From contig NZ_CP159510.1 of assembly GCF_040529185.1 (NCBI RefSeq), positions 1 to 64,000 of the forward strand: a stretch of 64,000 nt of DNA. Direction: 5' to 3'. This DNA comes from Sporolactobacillus sp. Y61 (GTDB taxonomy: Bacteria > Bacillota > Bacilli > Bacillales > Sporolactobacillaceae). Below are positions 1-12,610 of this stretch, in pieces. The notes under the pieces were generated by a model. The model had not been told where the DNA came from and did not search any database. It was given only the letters and a program-made list of their open reading frames with translations. The position numbers were made by a program, and so were the translations under genes. Every line of letters starts with the position of its first letter. Position 1 is the stretch's first letter.

Positions 1-905
1 CGGCAGTCGGCTGCAGCTCGCCGGTTATAATATTTCCGCCTCCAAGCGCTAATGGGAAAAAACAGCCTATGATTCCGGCGAGAAGGAACGGAACCATCGG
101 CCTTGTTTTTAAACGTAACCATTTGGCATTTTTATAAAGCTGCTGCGTTTTTAACAGGATAAAATTATAAAAAGCACCGCAAACCCCAAGAACGACACCA
201 AGAATCAGCAGCAGCCAGTAGCCGCTTAGCGGAACATTGTTTGTCACTTGAAAATGAAAGACAGGCTCCATTCCAAAGAGTAAATTTGTCATCCAATCAC
301 TGACAACGGCCGCAGACATCACAGAAAGTAAAATTGTGGGAGAAAAATATTTAAAAATTTCTTCCAATGTAAACATTGTACCTGCCAATGGAGCGTTAAA
401 AGCCGCTGCCAGCCCGGCACTTGCCCGCTGGCAATAAGTATTTTTTTCTCCGTCCGCGATCCCGCATATTTATCGCCGATGCCTTGTGCCACACAGGCGC
501 CCAATTGGATGGAAGGGCCTTCACGTCCCAGTGACAGTCCCGCTGACATGGAAACAACTCCACCAAAAAATTTGCTAATGAGCGTACGGAACCAGTTGTA
601 GTGAAAATACCCCATCATTACGCCTTTTACTTGCGGAATGCCGCTACCGCTGATCATCGGAATTTAGAGATAAGCATCCCGGTAACGTATCCGGCTGCCC
701 CGAGCAGAAGCAGGGCAATCGGCAGGAAGGCAACATGGCTGCTTACAAAATCAGATACCTGTAATGAAAAGGATTCCGCCTTGATGAGAGAAAAGCGGTA
801 TGCTGCAACAATCATCCCGGCTAACAAGCCGACCACAATGCTTTTTAATAAAATTGGCAGTTTCTTCGATTCGCGATTGATAAGGGCACGATAATTGTTA
901 TCCAT
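1..905 (-). pseudogene. ClC-family chloride channel/antiporter, frameshifted and cut by the window edge
   Basis: The minus strand reads a voltage-gated chloride channel (ClC) family membrane protein in three successive frames. The N-terminal part (905 to 654) holds the first membrane helix; the second part (about 657 to 425) has the family signatures SGSGIPQVKG and GREGPSIQLG; the third part (about 425 to 1) has FNAPLAGTMFTLEE and continues off the left edge. Both breaks are repaired by one added base in a short G/C run (near 659-660 and at CCC 424-426), so the gene is probably intact in the organism or only recently broken. ClC proteins exchange chloride or fluoride across the cytoplasmic membrane; substrate cannot be told here. 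Confidence 0.85.
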
Positions 906-960
906 TTTTACAAATTCCCCAACTGAAAAAATTTTGTTATCTATTTATATTCGCACGTAT

Positions 961-1105
961 TTACTTTACTGAATTGTATTTATTTTTATCAAAGCCAAAA
1001 GCCAGATAATCATCACAGTTTAAATCTCGGACAAATGGAGATATTTTTTCTTCTTTGCACGAGTAATTGCAACATATAAAATCCATTAGACCGAGTTCTC
1101 CGTCG
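961..1105 (-). pseudogene. Remnant of a UvrD/Rep-type helicase C-terminus
   Basis: A short minus-strand stretch reads ILYVAITRAKKK, the motif VI signature (YVAxTRAKxxL) of superfamily I UvrD/PcrA/Rep helicases. One base further in a poly-A run the frame changes to an SPFVRDLN-type tail of about 25 residues ending at a stop at 961. Nothing upstream of about 1105 continues the helicase, so this is a truncated remnant with a frameshift. It marks this edge of the window as a site of gene loss. Confidence 0.55.
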
Positions 1106-1584
1106 GGTAGAAGTTATTTACCTAAATGAAGACAGCTATAGAATGAAACACCGAAGCACAATTTTCAAAGAGAAAAGTGTTCAAAATTAATTAGCAAACA
1201 GTGTTCAAAATTACTTGACGCTTACAATTTTATCCCTTTGTGGTCACAGATAACTTTTCCAAACTTGCCATCTCTTTCAGCAATGATATCTTCCACTTTT
1301 CACATTAATATGTCCATTCCTTTTTCTTTGCATTTAAAAAGCACCCTGATTAGAAGATGCTAAAATTCCTTTTTGTTTCTAGTTATGTTCGTCATCTATT
1401 ATGTAATCATTTTGTCCCATACACAACCCAATATAGATTGATCAACTTCATCCATAATTTCAGGAGATAGCCTGCCAGCCCCCTCCAGAGAAACAGAATA
1501 CCTGCTCATTTTCCCATATTCAGATAACCCTTTTTACACAATTATAAGAACTTAACTTAAGAGTCACAGACACTGTCGTAACCT
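1106..1584. other. Non-coding or decayed stretch
   Basis: About 480 AT-rich bases with no convincing reading frame. Around 1215-1300 the minus strand shows a short run (IIAERDGKFGKVICDHKG) that looks like part of an old gene but cannot be assigned. No terminator or RNA structure stands out. Confidence 0.4.
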
Positions 1585-1755
1585 CTATTTCATTGATCTA
1601 AATTGCACTTCTTGCATGTCTTTAGAGTTCTGATTATAAATTCCTTTTTCTTTACTATTCATTTTATGTCTAAGATTGGGGTCGTTTTTTCTCTTCATAG
1701 CTTGTTTTCTTAGTTCAGCTAATTCTGACTTTATTTTTTCTGAAGGAATTGCCAT
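1585..1755 (-). CDS. Small hypothetical protein, 56 aa, lysine-rich
   Basis: A 56-codon frame starts with ATG at 1755 behind an AAGAAAGGGAG ribosome binding site and reads MAIPSEKIKSELAELRKQAM at its start. It is highly charged (many Lys/Glu, few hydrophobics) and predicted soluble; the first 25 residues could form a helix. I do not recognise the family. It sits between a helicase remnant and a broken lipoprotein gene, so it may belong to a former mobile element. Support is the good ribosome binding site and the compact charged composition. Confidence 0.45.
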   Translation of the reverse strand: MAIPSEKIKSELAELRKQAMKRKNDPNLRHKMNSKEKGIYNQNSKDMQEVQFRSMK

Positions 1756-1926
1756 TTTTTTCTCCCTTTCTTATCACACATACCAACACCAATATAGAAT
1801 GGTAACAGTTTTATAATTAAATTGCGGATTAAGTTACTTACCTAAAATTTATGGAAACTACTCACAGATCGCGAAACAGGCTGCTGGCAACAAACGGCTA
1901 TATGCTCATTGTGAAATCATCCATCG

Positions 1927-2399
1927 TTATTTTTGCTTTTCGAGCTTAACCTTTGTAGTCGTCCCCATAGCAGAAGCTTCATAGCTTAATACACCATTTT
2001 GGTATGTCATAGTTTTAGTATCATCACTTGAAGCGAGCAAAGCGTGATCAGTTTTACCATGATCATTTTTTGAAACCCATTCATAAGGTTCATCGACAGT
2101 TGATGGAGCGATAAAAGATCCAGCCCAATAAAGCGATTTTGTGTCGCCGTTATCAGTAACCCAGTTAATTTCAATCGTATGACTGCTTATTTTAGCGACT
2201 TGATAAGAGTCATCAGATTTACTGTTAGTTTGTTTCCATGTGCCCTTCAAGTCAGGTATTTGCTTTTCAGGGCTTTGCTTTCTGTTGAACTTGAAAGAGA
2301 ATTGTCGCCGTTGCTCGAGCTTGTCTGTGTAGTGCTGCACCCAGTAAATAGAATTGTAAGCAGAACCACACAAAAGGTTATGCCTGCCAGTTTTTTCAT
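1927..2399 (-). pseudogene. Putative lipoprotein, one-base frameshift
   Basis: ATG at 2399 follows a strong AAAGGAGG site and starts a lipoprotein signal peptide (MKKLAGITF..., lipobox LFTGC) and a Ser/Thr-rich linker. The frame then hits a stop, but one extra base at the run 2259-2261 joins it to a long conserved-looking domain beginning LKGTWKQTNSKSDDSYQV and ending at 1927. The repaired product is about 157 residues, an extracytoplasmic lipid-anchored protein of unknown function. As the sequence stands it is broken; the missing base in a T/A run makes a sequencing error likely. The alternative long frame starting at 2463 lacks a ribosome binding site. Confidence 0.6.
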
Positions 2400-2468
2400 C
2401 TATGTTGTCCTCCTTTAGCCTTAACTTATCTAACAGCTTTGTATCGATAGTATATGAGCTCAATAAGC

Positions 2469-3546
2469 TTACATCTGTACAATCAACTTGGCTTTGATTT
2501 TGGAAAATTCCTCATCGCTGATGATTCCTGCGTCAAGCATTTGTTTTGCCTTATGAATTTTCTTCAATACAGAGCTGGATGAAGTTTTGCCTCCCTCTGT
2601 AACAATCTCTATATCGGGGGATTGAGTAATGTATTTCCCATCATTTTCACATACTTCCGTAATATCTCACCAATCAGCTTCAAAACCAGCATGAGAATAT
2701 GAGAAGTAAACTTTGTCTAAAGCATCTGTAAGGCGCATCCCCATGGGGAGAAATGTAGCAAATGTGATTTTGCCTGAAACCACGCCTCCAATAAGAGGAA
2801 TGACCTTTGAAACACTTTTGGCAAAGACTTTTTTCGTCATCTTTGCACCAAATGACTTGGCAATAGATTGAACTATGCGATAGTAAAATTTCTTTGTCAT
2901 AGCTTGCTGAGGGACTTTCTTTAGTACTTGATCAGCCAAAGAGGATGAAAGTACTCTTACAGCCTGAGATGCACCCGACGCACCCAGCATAACACCACAA
3001 TACAGGATCAACTGGTATGTGACCTTTTCTGTATCGAGCTTGTCACCAGACCACAAATCCTCTTCACCATATAAGTAGGTGATTTCTTGTGCCAAACAAG
3101 TGCAATTCCTTAAAACTGAAACATATCTGCAGGAATTGTAGCCGCCATTGCAATACCACCAGGGAGTCCGGCAACAAAAGATGCACCAGTAGAAAATGCA
3201 GTTCTTTTGTGTATAAGCTTATGGGTTTTTTCGCAATTCACTTCTGGGTCATTTTGCTTCAACAGGACCTTTTTCGATGATTAATTGTAAACGTTCAGGC
3301 GATACATCCTTAAATTGTTCTCTTAAAAAGAGATCTCTATCTACCTTTATGCCTGGGATTCAGATTGCCGTACTTATAATATTCACCAAGGAAATACCGC
3401 TATTGTTTTCGTATTCCATGTTTTCCAATAATGTTTTTTCCCCCCCCTTTTAATTTATTTCTCATAATATGCTGTGTATTTTTTGCGACGGCTTTTGCTT
3501 CTTCTAAATTAAGAATCCCTCTACAAATTTTCTGCTTTTCAAACAT
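2469..3546 (-). pseudogene. EcsC-like protein with SHOCT-type tail, multiply broken
   Basis: Joining frames on the minus strand gives a protein with a probable start at 3546, a Gly/Ala-rich stretch (GASFVAGLPGGIAMAATIP) and a core (2667-3095) with KMTKKVFAKSVSKVIPLIGG, reminiscent of EcsC-family proteins, then a 25-residue tail of SHOCT type (LDAGIISDEEFSKIKAKL) ending at 2469. It carries in-frame TGA codons at 2667 and near 3350, frameshifts near 3111 and 3260, and an 8-base C run (3440-3447) that also shifts frame. The number of lesions points to a true pseudogene. EcsC-like assignment is from pattern only; function unknown. Confidence 0.5.
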
Positions 3547-3639
3547 TCAAAATTTGAATTCTGTTGTCTCTTGAACAGATCAATTGACTTCTCTGAAAAT
3601 CTTGCTTTTACAATGTTTATCACATTATCAATCTTCAGT

Positions 3640-6903
<3,264 letters not shown>

Positions 6904-6927
6904 AGGTATTTCCCTCCTGTCTCAGTT

Positions 6928-7131
6928 TTACTTAAACAGCTTTTTCAGTAGAGAAAAAATATTAAACGTCGTCCGATGATACACCTTGTTATACACGTAC
7001 TTCTTCGGATTCCGCGCCCAGCCGTAACCCTTTGGCATCTTCAGCCCCGCCCGCTGGACAATCTGGCGCTTCATGCTTGTCCGGGCAGCAATCCGTTTCC
7101 GTAAACTCGGTTTCCGTATCCCGAATTTCAT
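6928..7131 (-). CDS. Small basic hypothetical protein, 67 aa
   Basis: A 67-codon frame just upstream of hsdR (24-base gap). The product is strongly basic (many Arg/Lys) with the run MKFGIRKPSLRKRIAARTS and a central GYGWARNPKKYVYNKVYHRTT. I remember similar short basic proteins of unknown function from Firmicutes genomes and mobile regions, but cannot name a family. Its position between hsdS and hsdR suggests co-transcription with the restriction genes. Nucleic-acid binding is a guess from charge only. Confidence 0.6.
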   Translation of the reverse strand: MKFGIRKPSLRKRIAARTSMKRQIVQRAGLKMPKGYGWARNPKKYVYNKVYHRTTFNIFSLLKKLFK

Positions 7132-7228
7132 TGTGTTACGCCTCTTTTTTGACAGTTGAATTGATCACAATCTGTCTCTTAATCAAATGATCATCAAATT
7201 AGAAAATATTGGTAATAAATATTACGAT

Positions 7229-7309
7229 AAACAGTAATTTATCTGACCATCTGTTCCGTTGGCACCCGAATCTCACCAGACATCAGTTTGGGGAGGAGAG
7301 TGTCCCTGA
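7229..7309. repeat. hsdS 3'-end direct repeat, copy 1
   Basis: Eighty-one bases covering the 3' end of the split hsdS and its flank (AAACAGTAATTTATCTGACC ... GTGTCCCTGA) match 9693-9773 at the end of the intact hsdS with only a few differences. The two copies are in the same orientation, about 2.46 kb apart, and enclose the recombinase. Confidence 0.85.
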
Positions 7310-7952
7310 CTGATTCTAGAATTTTATTTTGATTACTCAAAGCCAGAATATGTTCAAATATGGGATGCACTATACAGTCAAAATTTTTTATTATGCTATC
7401 TGGTGCATTTACAAGTTTAAAGGTATTGAAATCCTTTACATTTATTGCACTAAACACAGCACCACTTGCATTGTTAATAATTTTTTTTATTATGCTCCTT
7501 AAAGAAAACAACATATAGTATTGTCTATCATTCTTATGCCATATAGCGTAACACGATTGATTCATAGCCATGTTTCTACTTGCCAGATTTAATTTGCCTA
7601 CAGTTCCACGAGCAGTGATAAAAATTGTGTCCTTTCCATATAATCTACTGTTACACTTTTCAAGTCCCTCTTTTGTTATTAATTTTTCAGTATCTAAAGT
7701 ATAGCAACCGTTTCTTGCATCCTTCGGTGTAAAAAAGGGAATGTTACCATCCCAATATCGCTTAATTTTTGTCTTAGGGGTCCCTCCACTAAGGATATCT
7801 GCAATTTCAGAAACTGAGACAACTTCCCATCCTTCAGGTATCCTCCCCAGTTCACTCTCAATCATCTTCCCGCCGCTGGATTTGTATGGGTTACCGTTCT
7901 CATCTGGAAATTCAAAATCCACAAACCAGTGCTTGAAGATGGCCTGAGCCAT
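7239..7952 (-). CDS. hsdS: Type I specificity subunit, C-terminal half (second hsdS copy)
   Basis: A 237-residue half-HsdS. It starts at ATG 7952 (weak AGAAGAG site) with the central conserved region ([15 protein letters not shown], then [19 protein letters not shown]), followed by one target-recognition domain (EIADILSGGTPKTKIKRYW) and the C-terminal conserved end [16 protein letters not shown]. The matching N-terminal half is the next gene upstream; an 80-base insertion splits them. Half HsdS proteins with one recognition domain can pair to form a working subunit in some type I systems, so this could be functional as a dimer or serve only as a donor of recognition sequence. Its conserved segments are direct repeats of those in the intact hsdS at 9703-11085. 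Confidence 0.85.
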   Translation of the reverse strand: MAQAIFKHWFVDFEFPDENGNPYKSSGGKMIESELGRIPEGWEVVSVSEIADILSGGTPKTKIKRYWDGNIPFFTPKDARNGCYTLDTEKLITKEGLEKCNSRLYGKDTIFITARGTVGKLNLASRNMAMNQSCYAIWHKNDRQYYMLFSLRSIIKKIINNASGAVFSAINVKDFNTFKLVNAPDSIIKNFDCIVHPIFEHILALSNQNKILESVRDTLLPKLMSGEIRVPTEQMVR

Positions 7953-7971
7953 CTCTTCTAAATTCTGATTT
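7831..7971. repeat. hsdS central conserved region, direct repeat copy 1
   Basis: A 141-base block coding for the conserved middle of HsdS ([19 protein letters not shown] ... GRIPEGW on the minus strand). It is roughly 90 percent identical to 10352-10492 and in the same orientation. It is the natural crossover point for swapping the second recognition domain. Confidence 0.85.
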
Positions 7972-8605
7972 CCCTAAAAGAATTAAAAAATCTTGTAACT
8001 ACTTTTATCATGGCCTTTATGACCCGTTTTAACAAGTACAAATTCTGATTTATCCTGGTATTTAGCTCAATCTTGTCATCTAAGAGTGACAACATTCGAG
8101 CAATTACATTTTGTTCTTCTATTGGAGGTAGCGGTATTTCAAATTCTTTTAAAACTTTCCCAGAAATTTCTTTAAATGTTGAGCCACCTGCAATATTTTC
8201 TAACTGACGTCTTTTTACTATTAGAAGATAATAAAGAAAATAATTATTGATCTTTTCTTTGTTGCAAATGATACTCTTAAATCCCTGATTCGTGCACAGT
8301 TCTTTTCCTGCAATGGCAAGATAACCAATGGGTGCTCGTGAGCTAAATAAAACTGTCCCTTTTGGTAATAACTTTGCAGAAGAATTGCATAAGCCTTTAT
8401 TAGTGATTTTGCGATGGCCTGTACAAATAAGCCGCCTGTTGTAATTGGACAAATCTTTAGGAGTTATCCAAGATATGTCCCCATTCCAATATTCATCAAC
8501 AGTCTTTTTTGGAGTACCACCACCTACAACATCACCTATATCGCATATTGAAGTTACAATCCATTTTGTTGGGATCTTACCTATTTTTGTTTTTTCAAAC
8601 TCCAT
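7958..8605 (-). CDS. hsdS: Type I specificity subunit, N-terminal half (second hsdS copy)
   Basis: A 215-residue half-HsdS starting at ATG 8605 behind TTGGAGTG, 27 bases after the recombinase stop. It has one recognition domain (KIGKIPTKWIVTSICDIGD, GGGTPKKTVDEYW) and the conserved helix region (IPLPPIEEQNVIARMLSLLDDKIELNTRINQNL). It then runs into unrelated residues (YLLKRVIKAM...) and a stop at 7958 because of the 80-base insertion. Without that insertion it would continue as [16 protein letters not shown] into the downstream half. It may act as a half subunit or as a silent recognition cassette. Confidence 0.85.
   Translation of the reverse strand: MEFEKTKIGKIPTKWIVTSICDIGDVVGGGTPKKTVDEYWNGDISWITPKDLSNYNRRLICTGHRKITNKGLCNSSAKLLPKGTVLFSSRAPIGYLAIAGKELCTNQGFKSIICNKEKINNYFLYYLLIVKRRQLENIAGGSTFKEISGKVLKEFEIPLPPIEEQNVIARMLSLLDDKIELNTRINQNLYLLKRVIKAMIKVVTRFFNSFREIRI
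7960..8050. repeat. 80-bp insertion flanked by 11-bp direct repeats inside hsdS
   Basis: AAATTCTGATT occurs at 7960-7970 and again at 8040-8050, exactly 80 bases apart. The segment between them interrupts the central conserved region of the second hsdS copy (encoded on the minus strand as NQNL). Eighty is not a multiple of three, so the insertion ends the upstream frame and forces a new start for the downstream half. The 11-bp motif is also present once in the intact hsdS (about 10480-10490), at the same place. Confidence 0.75.
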
Positions 8606-8632
8606 GATTATTCACTCCAAATACTTATCAGC

Positions 8633-9628
8633 CTACCCGATATATTTCCTATGTGCATTTTTCACATTTATCTGATTTACCATCGCATATTGCAGCGTTG
8701 TATCAATACGCTGATGACCTAACAAGTGCTGCACTTGTTCGATTGGCATGCCCTTGTCGATAGCAGCTGTTGCCAGGGTTCGCCTGAATTTATGCGGATA
8801 AACTCTTTCATTACTTACGGTTTTCCCGATCTTTTTTAATCTGGCTTCGACTCCTCCGATTTTCAAACGATAATGCGGAGCATTCAACGAGACAAACAAT
8901 GCAGGATTCCGATCATGTCTCTCATTAAGATAGTGCATCAGATGTATTTTTGTACGTGCATCAAAATAAACTAAACGTTCCTTGTTTCCCTTACCAAAAA
9001 CGACACATTCACGCTCCTGAAAGTTAATATCCGCTTTGTTGAGTTTAACCAGCTCTCCAACCCGCATACCGGTGGAAGTGAGCATGTCAATTAAAGCGAG
9101 GTCTCTTGTTTGAACGCAGGAATCCCTCATCTTTTCCAGCATTTCATCTGAATAAGTATCTTTGACCACTTTGTTCGTCTTCACCTTATGAATTCTTCGC
9201 ACCGGGCTCTTCATAATTAATTCCTCATCTTCCAGCCAAGAAAAGAAACTGGAAAAAATCCTTCTGATATTATCGATTGTAACTTTGCTGACCTTTCGTT
9301 TATCATGATAATTCGCCAAATATTTTCTTATATCTTCAGTTGTAATGCGTGTAATATCTTTATCTAATGATGAAAGCAGTCGTTCAATCGTCTTATGATA
9401 ATACTCAAGAGATTGACTTGAACAACCCTCCACCTTTTTTGAAGAAAGAAAGCTGTTCAGCCTGTCCGTATTTGAAGAAACAAAATCACTTGTTTCATTT
9501 ACTTCTTCGACCTCGATTGAAATTCCTGAAAAACTTACTGTCAACACGTCCTTCAGCTTCTGCAGCTGGTAATTATCGAGATAAGGTATCATCTTATTCA
9601 GAACGTCGCTTATAATTTCTTTTTTCAT
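8633..9628 (-). CDS. Tyrosine site-specific recombinase (XerC/D-like), hsdS-associated
   Basis: A 331-residue phage-integrase-family recombinase; ATG 9628 (MKKEIISDVLNK) is preferred over 9640. The N-terminal SAM-like core-binding domain (about 60-170) is followed by the catalytic domain with the Arg of STGMRVGEL, HKFRRTLA (HxxR), LLGHQ and the nucleophile Tyr in TTLQYAMVN. All catalytic residues are present. It lies between two hsdS copies, the usual place of recombinases that shuffle type I recognition domains. Here both copies point the same way, so simple inversion is not possible as arranged; excision or exchange are the options, or the inversion partner has been lost. Confidence 0.92.
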   Translation of the reverse strand: MKKEIISDVLNKMIPYLDNYQLQKLKDVLTVSFSGISIEVEEVNETSDFVSSNTDRLNSFLSSKKVEGCSSQSLEYYHKTIERLLSSLDKDITRITTEDIRKYLANYHDKRKVSKVTIDNIRRIFSSFFSWLEDEELIMKSPVRRIHKVKTNKVVKDTYSDEMLEKMRDSCVQTRDLALIDMLTSTGMRVGELVKLNKADINFQERECVVFGKGNKERLVYFDARTKIHLMHYLNERHDRNPALFVSLNAPHYRLKIGGVEARLKKIGKTVSNERVYPHKFRRTLATAAIDKGMPIEQVQHLLGHQRIDTTLQYAMVNQINVKNAHRKYIG

Positions 9629-9692
9629 GATTTCCTCCATTATCTTATGTATTTTCTATCATTTTATCTTGAAAACACACAATTCAGGAGAA

Positions 9693-9773
9693 AAACAGTA
9701 ATTTATCTGACCTTTTGTTCCATCGGTACCCGAATCTCACCGGACATCAGTTTGGGGAGGAGAGTGTCCCTGA
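9693..9773. repeat. hsdS 3'-end direct repeat, copy 2
   Basis: Partner of 7229-7309. Recombination between the two would delete the recombinase and second hsdS, or let C-terminal recognition domains be exchanged by gene conversion. Confidence 0.85.
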
Positions 9774-11085
9774 TTTTAGCAAGTTTCATGTTTTCTTCAC
9801 CATTAACCTGGATCTTCCTGAACAGGCACTGAGCGATTATTCTAAAATCAAAGATAATATTATCTAATGGGATCAACGTTTTATAACTATTTATTAAGGT
9901 TCTAATATCCAAATTCTTTATCCCTGTAGTTCCATTCTCATAGAGAAAGAATACTCCTTGATCATATAAAGTCTTCCAGTAAAGATAGAAATATTCCATA
10001 TAGTTGGGATCTCTCAAGGTTATCGCTCTACAAAAATTAGTGCAAACTAGACCAAATGAAAACTTACGTAGAATCTCATTGCTCACATATGTAATTCTTC
10101 CTGTTGATTGAGTAGGACTTCCACCTGAAATTTCTATTACCAAATTACCAGGCTTTAGTTCTTTCTTCTTATAATTTTTCTCAAGGATGTATCTAACAGG
10201 CAAACTTCCCATGTTACCCTTCTTTATTTCTAAGATATCTGCTCCTCTTAGGATATTTACTCTCCGTATATAGTTTCCTTGCTGGTTGGGCTTGCCCCAA
10301 TCTCCTCCTATAATATCTTCTATAAAATTGCTAAAGTGTCCTACTTTCCAACCTTTAGGAATCATCCCTAGTTCACTCTCAACCATCTCCCCGCCGCTGG
10401 ATTTGTATGGGTTACCGTTTTCATCTGGAAATTCAAAATCCACAAACCAGTGCTTGAAAATGGCCTGAGCCATTGCTTCTAAATTCTGATTTATATTAGA
10501 GTTGATCTCTATCTTTCTGTCAATGTTGGTTAGAATCCAAGAGATTTGCTTTTGTTCATTCAATGGTGGGATGGGAACTGGCACTTTCTTAAGTGATGTG
10601 GATGCTCTAGCTATAGCTGGTACTCCTACTTGAGATTTATTCATCAATAAAAAGTATTGGCCAAGTGGTGAATTTAAATAGTAATATAAAAATTTATTAT
10701 CAATTTTATTACTATCACAAGTTAATTTCATCCCGCTCTGAGAAACTATATATACTGGGAATTTAGTTTTTTTCGGAATAAATCCAACTTGCCCAAGAGT
10801 ACCCCTATGAGTTATAACTATATCTCCACTTTTTACCCAACTTGATTTGAGTGTAATTGCTTTCTCTTCAGTAACAAATACGAAATCATTATCCCAGAAT
10901 TTGAATGGTCTCAAATTATTGCCCCTGATTATTGGTATTCCATGATTAACAAAAGAACTTTTTTTTAATTTCGAACCAAATGGTCCCATTGAAATTGCAT
11001 GTCTATCCGCTGATTTCAAATGGTCTATGATTTCTACCGACCAATCGCTAGGAATGCTACCTACTTTTGTCTTTTTAAATCTCAT
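9703..11085 (-). CDS. hsdS: Type I restriction-modification specificity subunit, intact
   Basis: About 460 residues, the normal HsdS size. HsdS sets the DNA target for both methylation and cutting. Order: recognition domain 1 ([17 protein letters not shown]...), first conserved helix ([21 protein letters not shown]), central conserved [15 protein letters not shown], recognition domain 2 ([18 protein letters not shown]...) and C-terminal [19 protein letters not shown] 11085 is chosen (GAGGGGG site); an upstream TTG at 11091 is possible. It overlaps the hsdM stop by 11 bases, so the two are translationally coupled and this is the expressed copy. AT-rich recognition domains contrast with the more GC-rich hsdM and hsdR, as usual for exchanged domains. 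Confidence 0.93.
   Translation of the reverse strand: MRFKKTKVGSIPSDWSVEIIDHLKSADRHAISMGPFGSKLKKSSFVNHGIPIIRGNNLRPFKFWDNDFVFVTEEKAITLKSSWVKSGDIVITHRGTLGQVGFIPKKTKFPVYIVSQSGMKLTCDSNKIDNKFLYYYLNSPLGQYFLLMNKSQVGVPAIARASTSLKKVPVPIPPLNEQKQISWILTNIDRKIEINSNINQNLEAMAQAIFKHWFVDFEFPDENGNPYKSSGGEMVESELGMIPKGWKVGHFSNFIEDIIGGDWGKPNQQGNYIRRVNILRGADILEIKKGNMGSLPVRYILEKNYKKKELKPGNLVIEISGGSPTQSTGRITYVSNEILRKFSFGLVCTNFCRAITLRDPNYMEYFYLYWKTLYDQGVFFLYENGTTGIKNLDIRTLINSYKTLIPLDNIIFDFRIIAQCLFRKIQVNGEENMKLAKIRDTLLPKLMSGEIRVPMEQKVR
10352..10492. repeat. hsdS central conserved region, direct repeat copy 2
   Basis: Partner of 7831-7971, inside the intact hsdS, about 2.5 kb away and in direct orientation. Confidence 0.85.
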
Positions 11086-12598
11086 ACCCAATCCCCCTCA
11101 GATTCTTCTTAACCTCTTCTTCAAGTTTATGAGATTGGTTAAACAAGTCACTAAGTTCACTGGTTAACTGATTCATTTTCTGGTCAAAGGGAATGCCGTC
11201 GTCTTTTTCCTCTTCAATACCGACGTAGCGACCGGGCGTCAGAATATAGTCATTTTCTTTGACGTCATCGAGGGTCGCCGATTTGCAGAAACCTTTGACG
11301 TCTTCATATTTTCCGTCACGGTTGCGCCACTGATGGTAAGTGCCCGCAATTTTATCAATGTCCTCCTGACTGAGTTCCCGGTGACGACGGTCAATCATAC
11401 TGCCGAAATGTCGGGCATCAAGGAACAGAAATTCGTGTGAGCGGTCCCGCTGCACGGCATTGCCTTTTTTATTCCGATTGAGAATCCAGAGAGAAACCGG
11501 GATGCTGACGGAATAGAACAACTTGTCCGGCATGGCAACGATAGCGTCGACCAGATCGGCTTCCAGCAGATTCTTTCGGATTTCACCTTCGTTGGATGTG
11601 TTTGTGCTGAGTGAACCGTTGGCCAGGACCACGCCAGCCGCGCCGCGTGGCGACAGATGATAAATAATGTGCTCCAGCCAGGCATAGTTGGCATTCCCAT
11701 GCGGCGGAATCCCGTAAGCCCAGCGGACGTCTTCAGTCAGCTGATCGCCGCCCCAGTCACTGATATTGAACGGCGGATTGGCCAGAACAAAATCGGCCTT
11801 GAGATTTTTATGAAGATCGTTGTGGAACGTGTCCGCCTGATAGGGACCGATATCTCCGGACAAGCCGCGGATCGCCAGGTTCATTTTGCAGATCTTCCAG
11901 GTGGTTGCGTTCAGTTCCTGTCCGTAGATGGCCAGATCAGCCAGACGCCCCTTGTGCCTTGCAACAAACTTACTGCTCTGAACAAACATTCCGCCCGACC
12001 CGCAGCATGGATCGTACACCCGCCCTCTGTAAGGTTCAATCATCGAGACCAGCGTCTGAACGACACCGGTCGGCGTATAGAATTCACCACCGCCTTTGCC
12101 TTCCGCTTCAGCGAACTTGCCCAGAAAATATTCATAAACACGGCCGAGCAAATCCTGTTCGCCGGTGGTATAAAGCTTGATGGTCGAAACCAGATCAACC
12201 AGTTCGCCGAGCCGCCGTTTATCAATTTCCTGGCGCGCATACCGCTTTTCCAGCACATTTTTCAGACTGTCGTTATCCTTCTCAATCAGGATCATCGCGT
12301 CGTCAATGATCTGTCCGATTTTCTCACTTCTCGCATGGTCACGGATATGCTCCCAGCGGGCTTCCTTTGGCACCCAGAAAATGTTATATGCCAGGTATTC
12401 ATCGCGCTCTTCTTCAAACCCAGCCCCTTCGGCAACCAGTTCCTGATATTTCATTTCGAATTTATCCGATATGTACTTTAAAAAGATCAGGCCGAGTACA
12501 ACATGCTTGTATTCGCTGGCATCCATGCTGCCGCGCAGCTTGTCCGCCGCTTTCCACAATTTTTCTTCAAATCCGATATTTGCTGTCGATTCCGCCAT
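11075..12598 (-). CDS. hsdM: Type I restriction-modification DNA methyltransferase subunit
   Basis: HsdM of 507 residues, an adenine-N6 methyltransferase of the N12 class. It has the helical N-terminal HsdM domain, then [16 protein letters not shown], the AdoMet-binding motif [10 protein letters not shown] (about 197) and the catalytic NPPF motif ([13 protein letters not shown], about 279). With HsdS it methylates the target; with HsdR it forms the restriction complex. The start at 12598 lies 12 bases after the stop of the upstream regulator (stop at 12611), and its 3' end overlaps hsdS, so it belongs to one operon. Confidence 0.95.
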   Translation of the reverse strand: MAESTANIGFEEKLWKAADKLRGSMDASEYKHVVLGLIFLKYISDKFEMKYQELVAEGAGFEEERDEYLAYNIFWVPKEARWEHIRDHARSEKIGQIIDDAMILIEKDNDSLKNVLEKRYARQEIDKRRLGELVDLVSTIKLYTTGEQDLLGRVYEYFLGKFAEAEGKGGGEFYTPTGVVQTLVSMIEPYRGRVYDPCCGSGGMFVQSSKFVARHKGRLADLAIYGQELNATTWKICKMNLAIRGLSGDIGPYQADTFHNDLHKNLKADFVLANPPFNISDWGGDQLTEDVRWAYGIPPHGNANYAWLEHIIYHLSPRGAAGVVLANGSLSTNTSNEGEIRKNLLEADLVDAIVAMPDKLFYSVSIPVSLWILNRNKKGNAVQRDRSHEFLFLDARHFGSMIDRRHRELSQEDIDKIAGTYHQWRNRDGKYEDVKGFCKSATLDDVKENDYILTPGRYVGIEEEKDDGIPFDQKMNQLTSELSDLFNQSHKLEEEVKKNLRGIGYEI

Positions 12599-12610
12599 TT
12601 TTCTCTCTCC

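Noticed and set aside
7229..10492. Inverting hsdS switch as in classic phase-variable type I loci
   Set aside because: All hsdS segments and repeats are in the same orientation; no inverted copy was found, so inversion is not supported by this arrangement.
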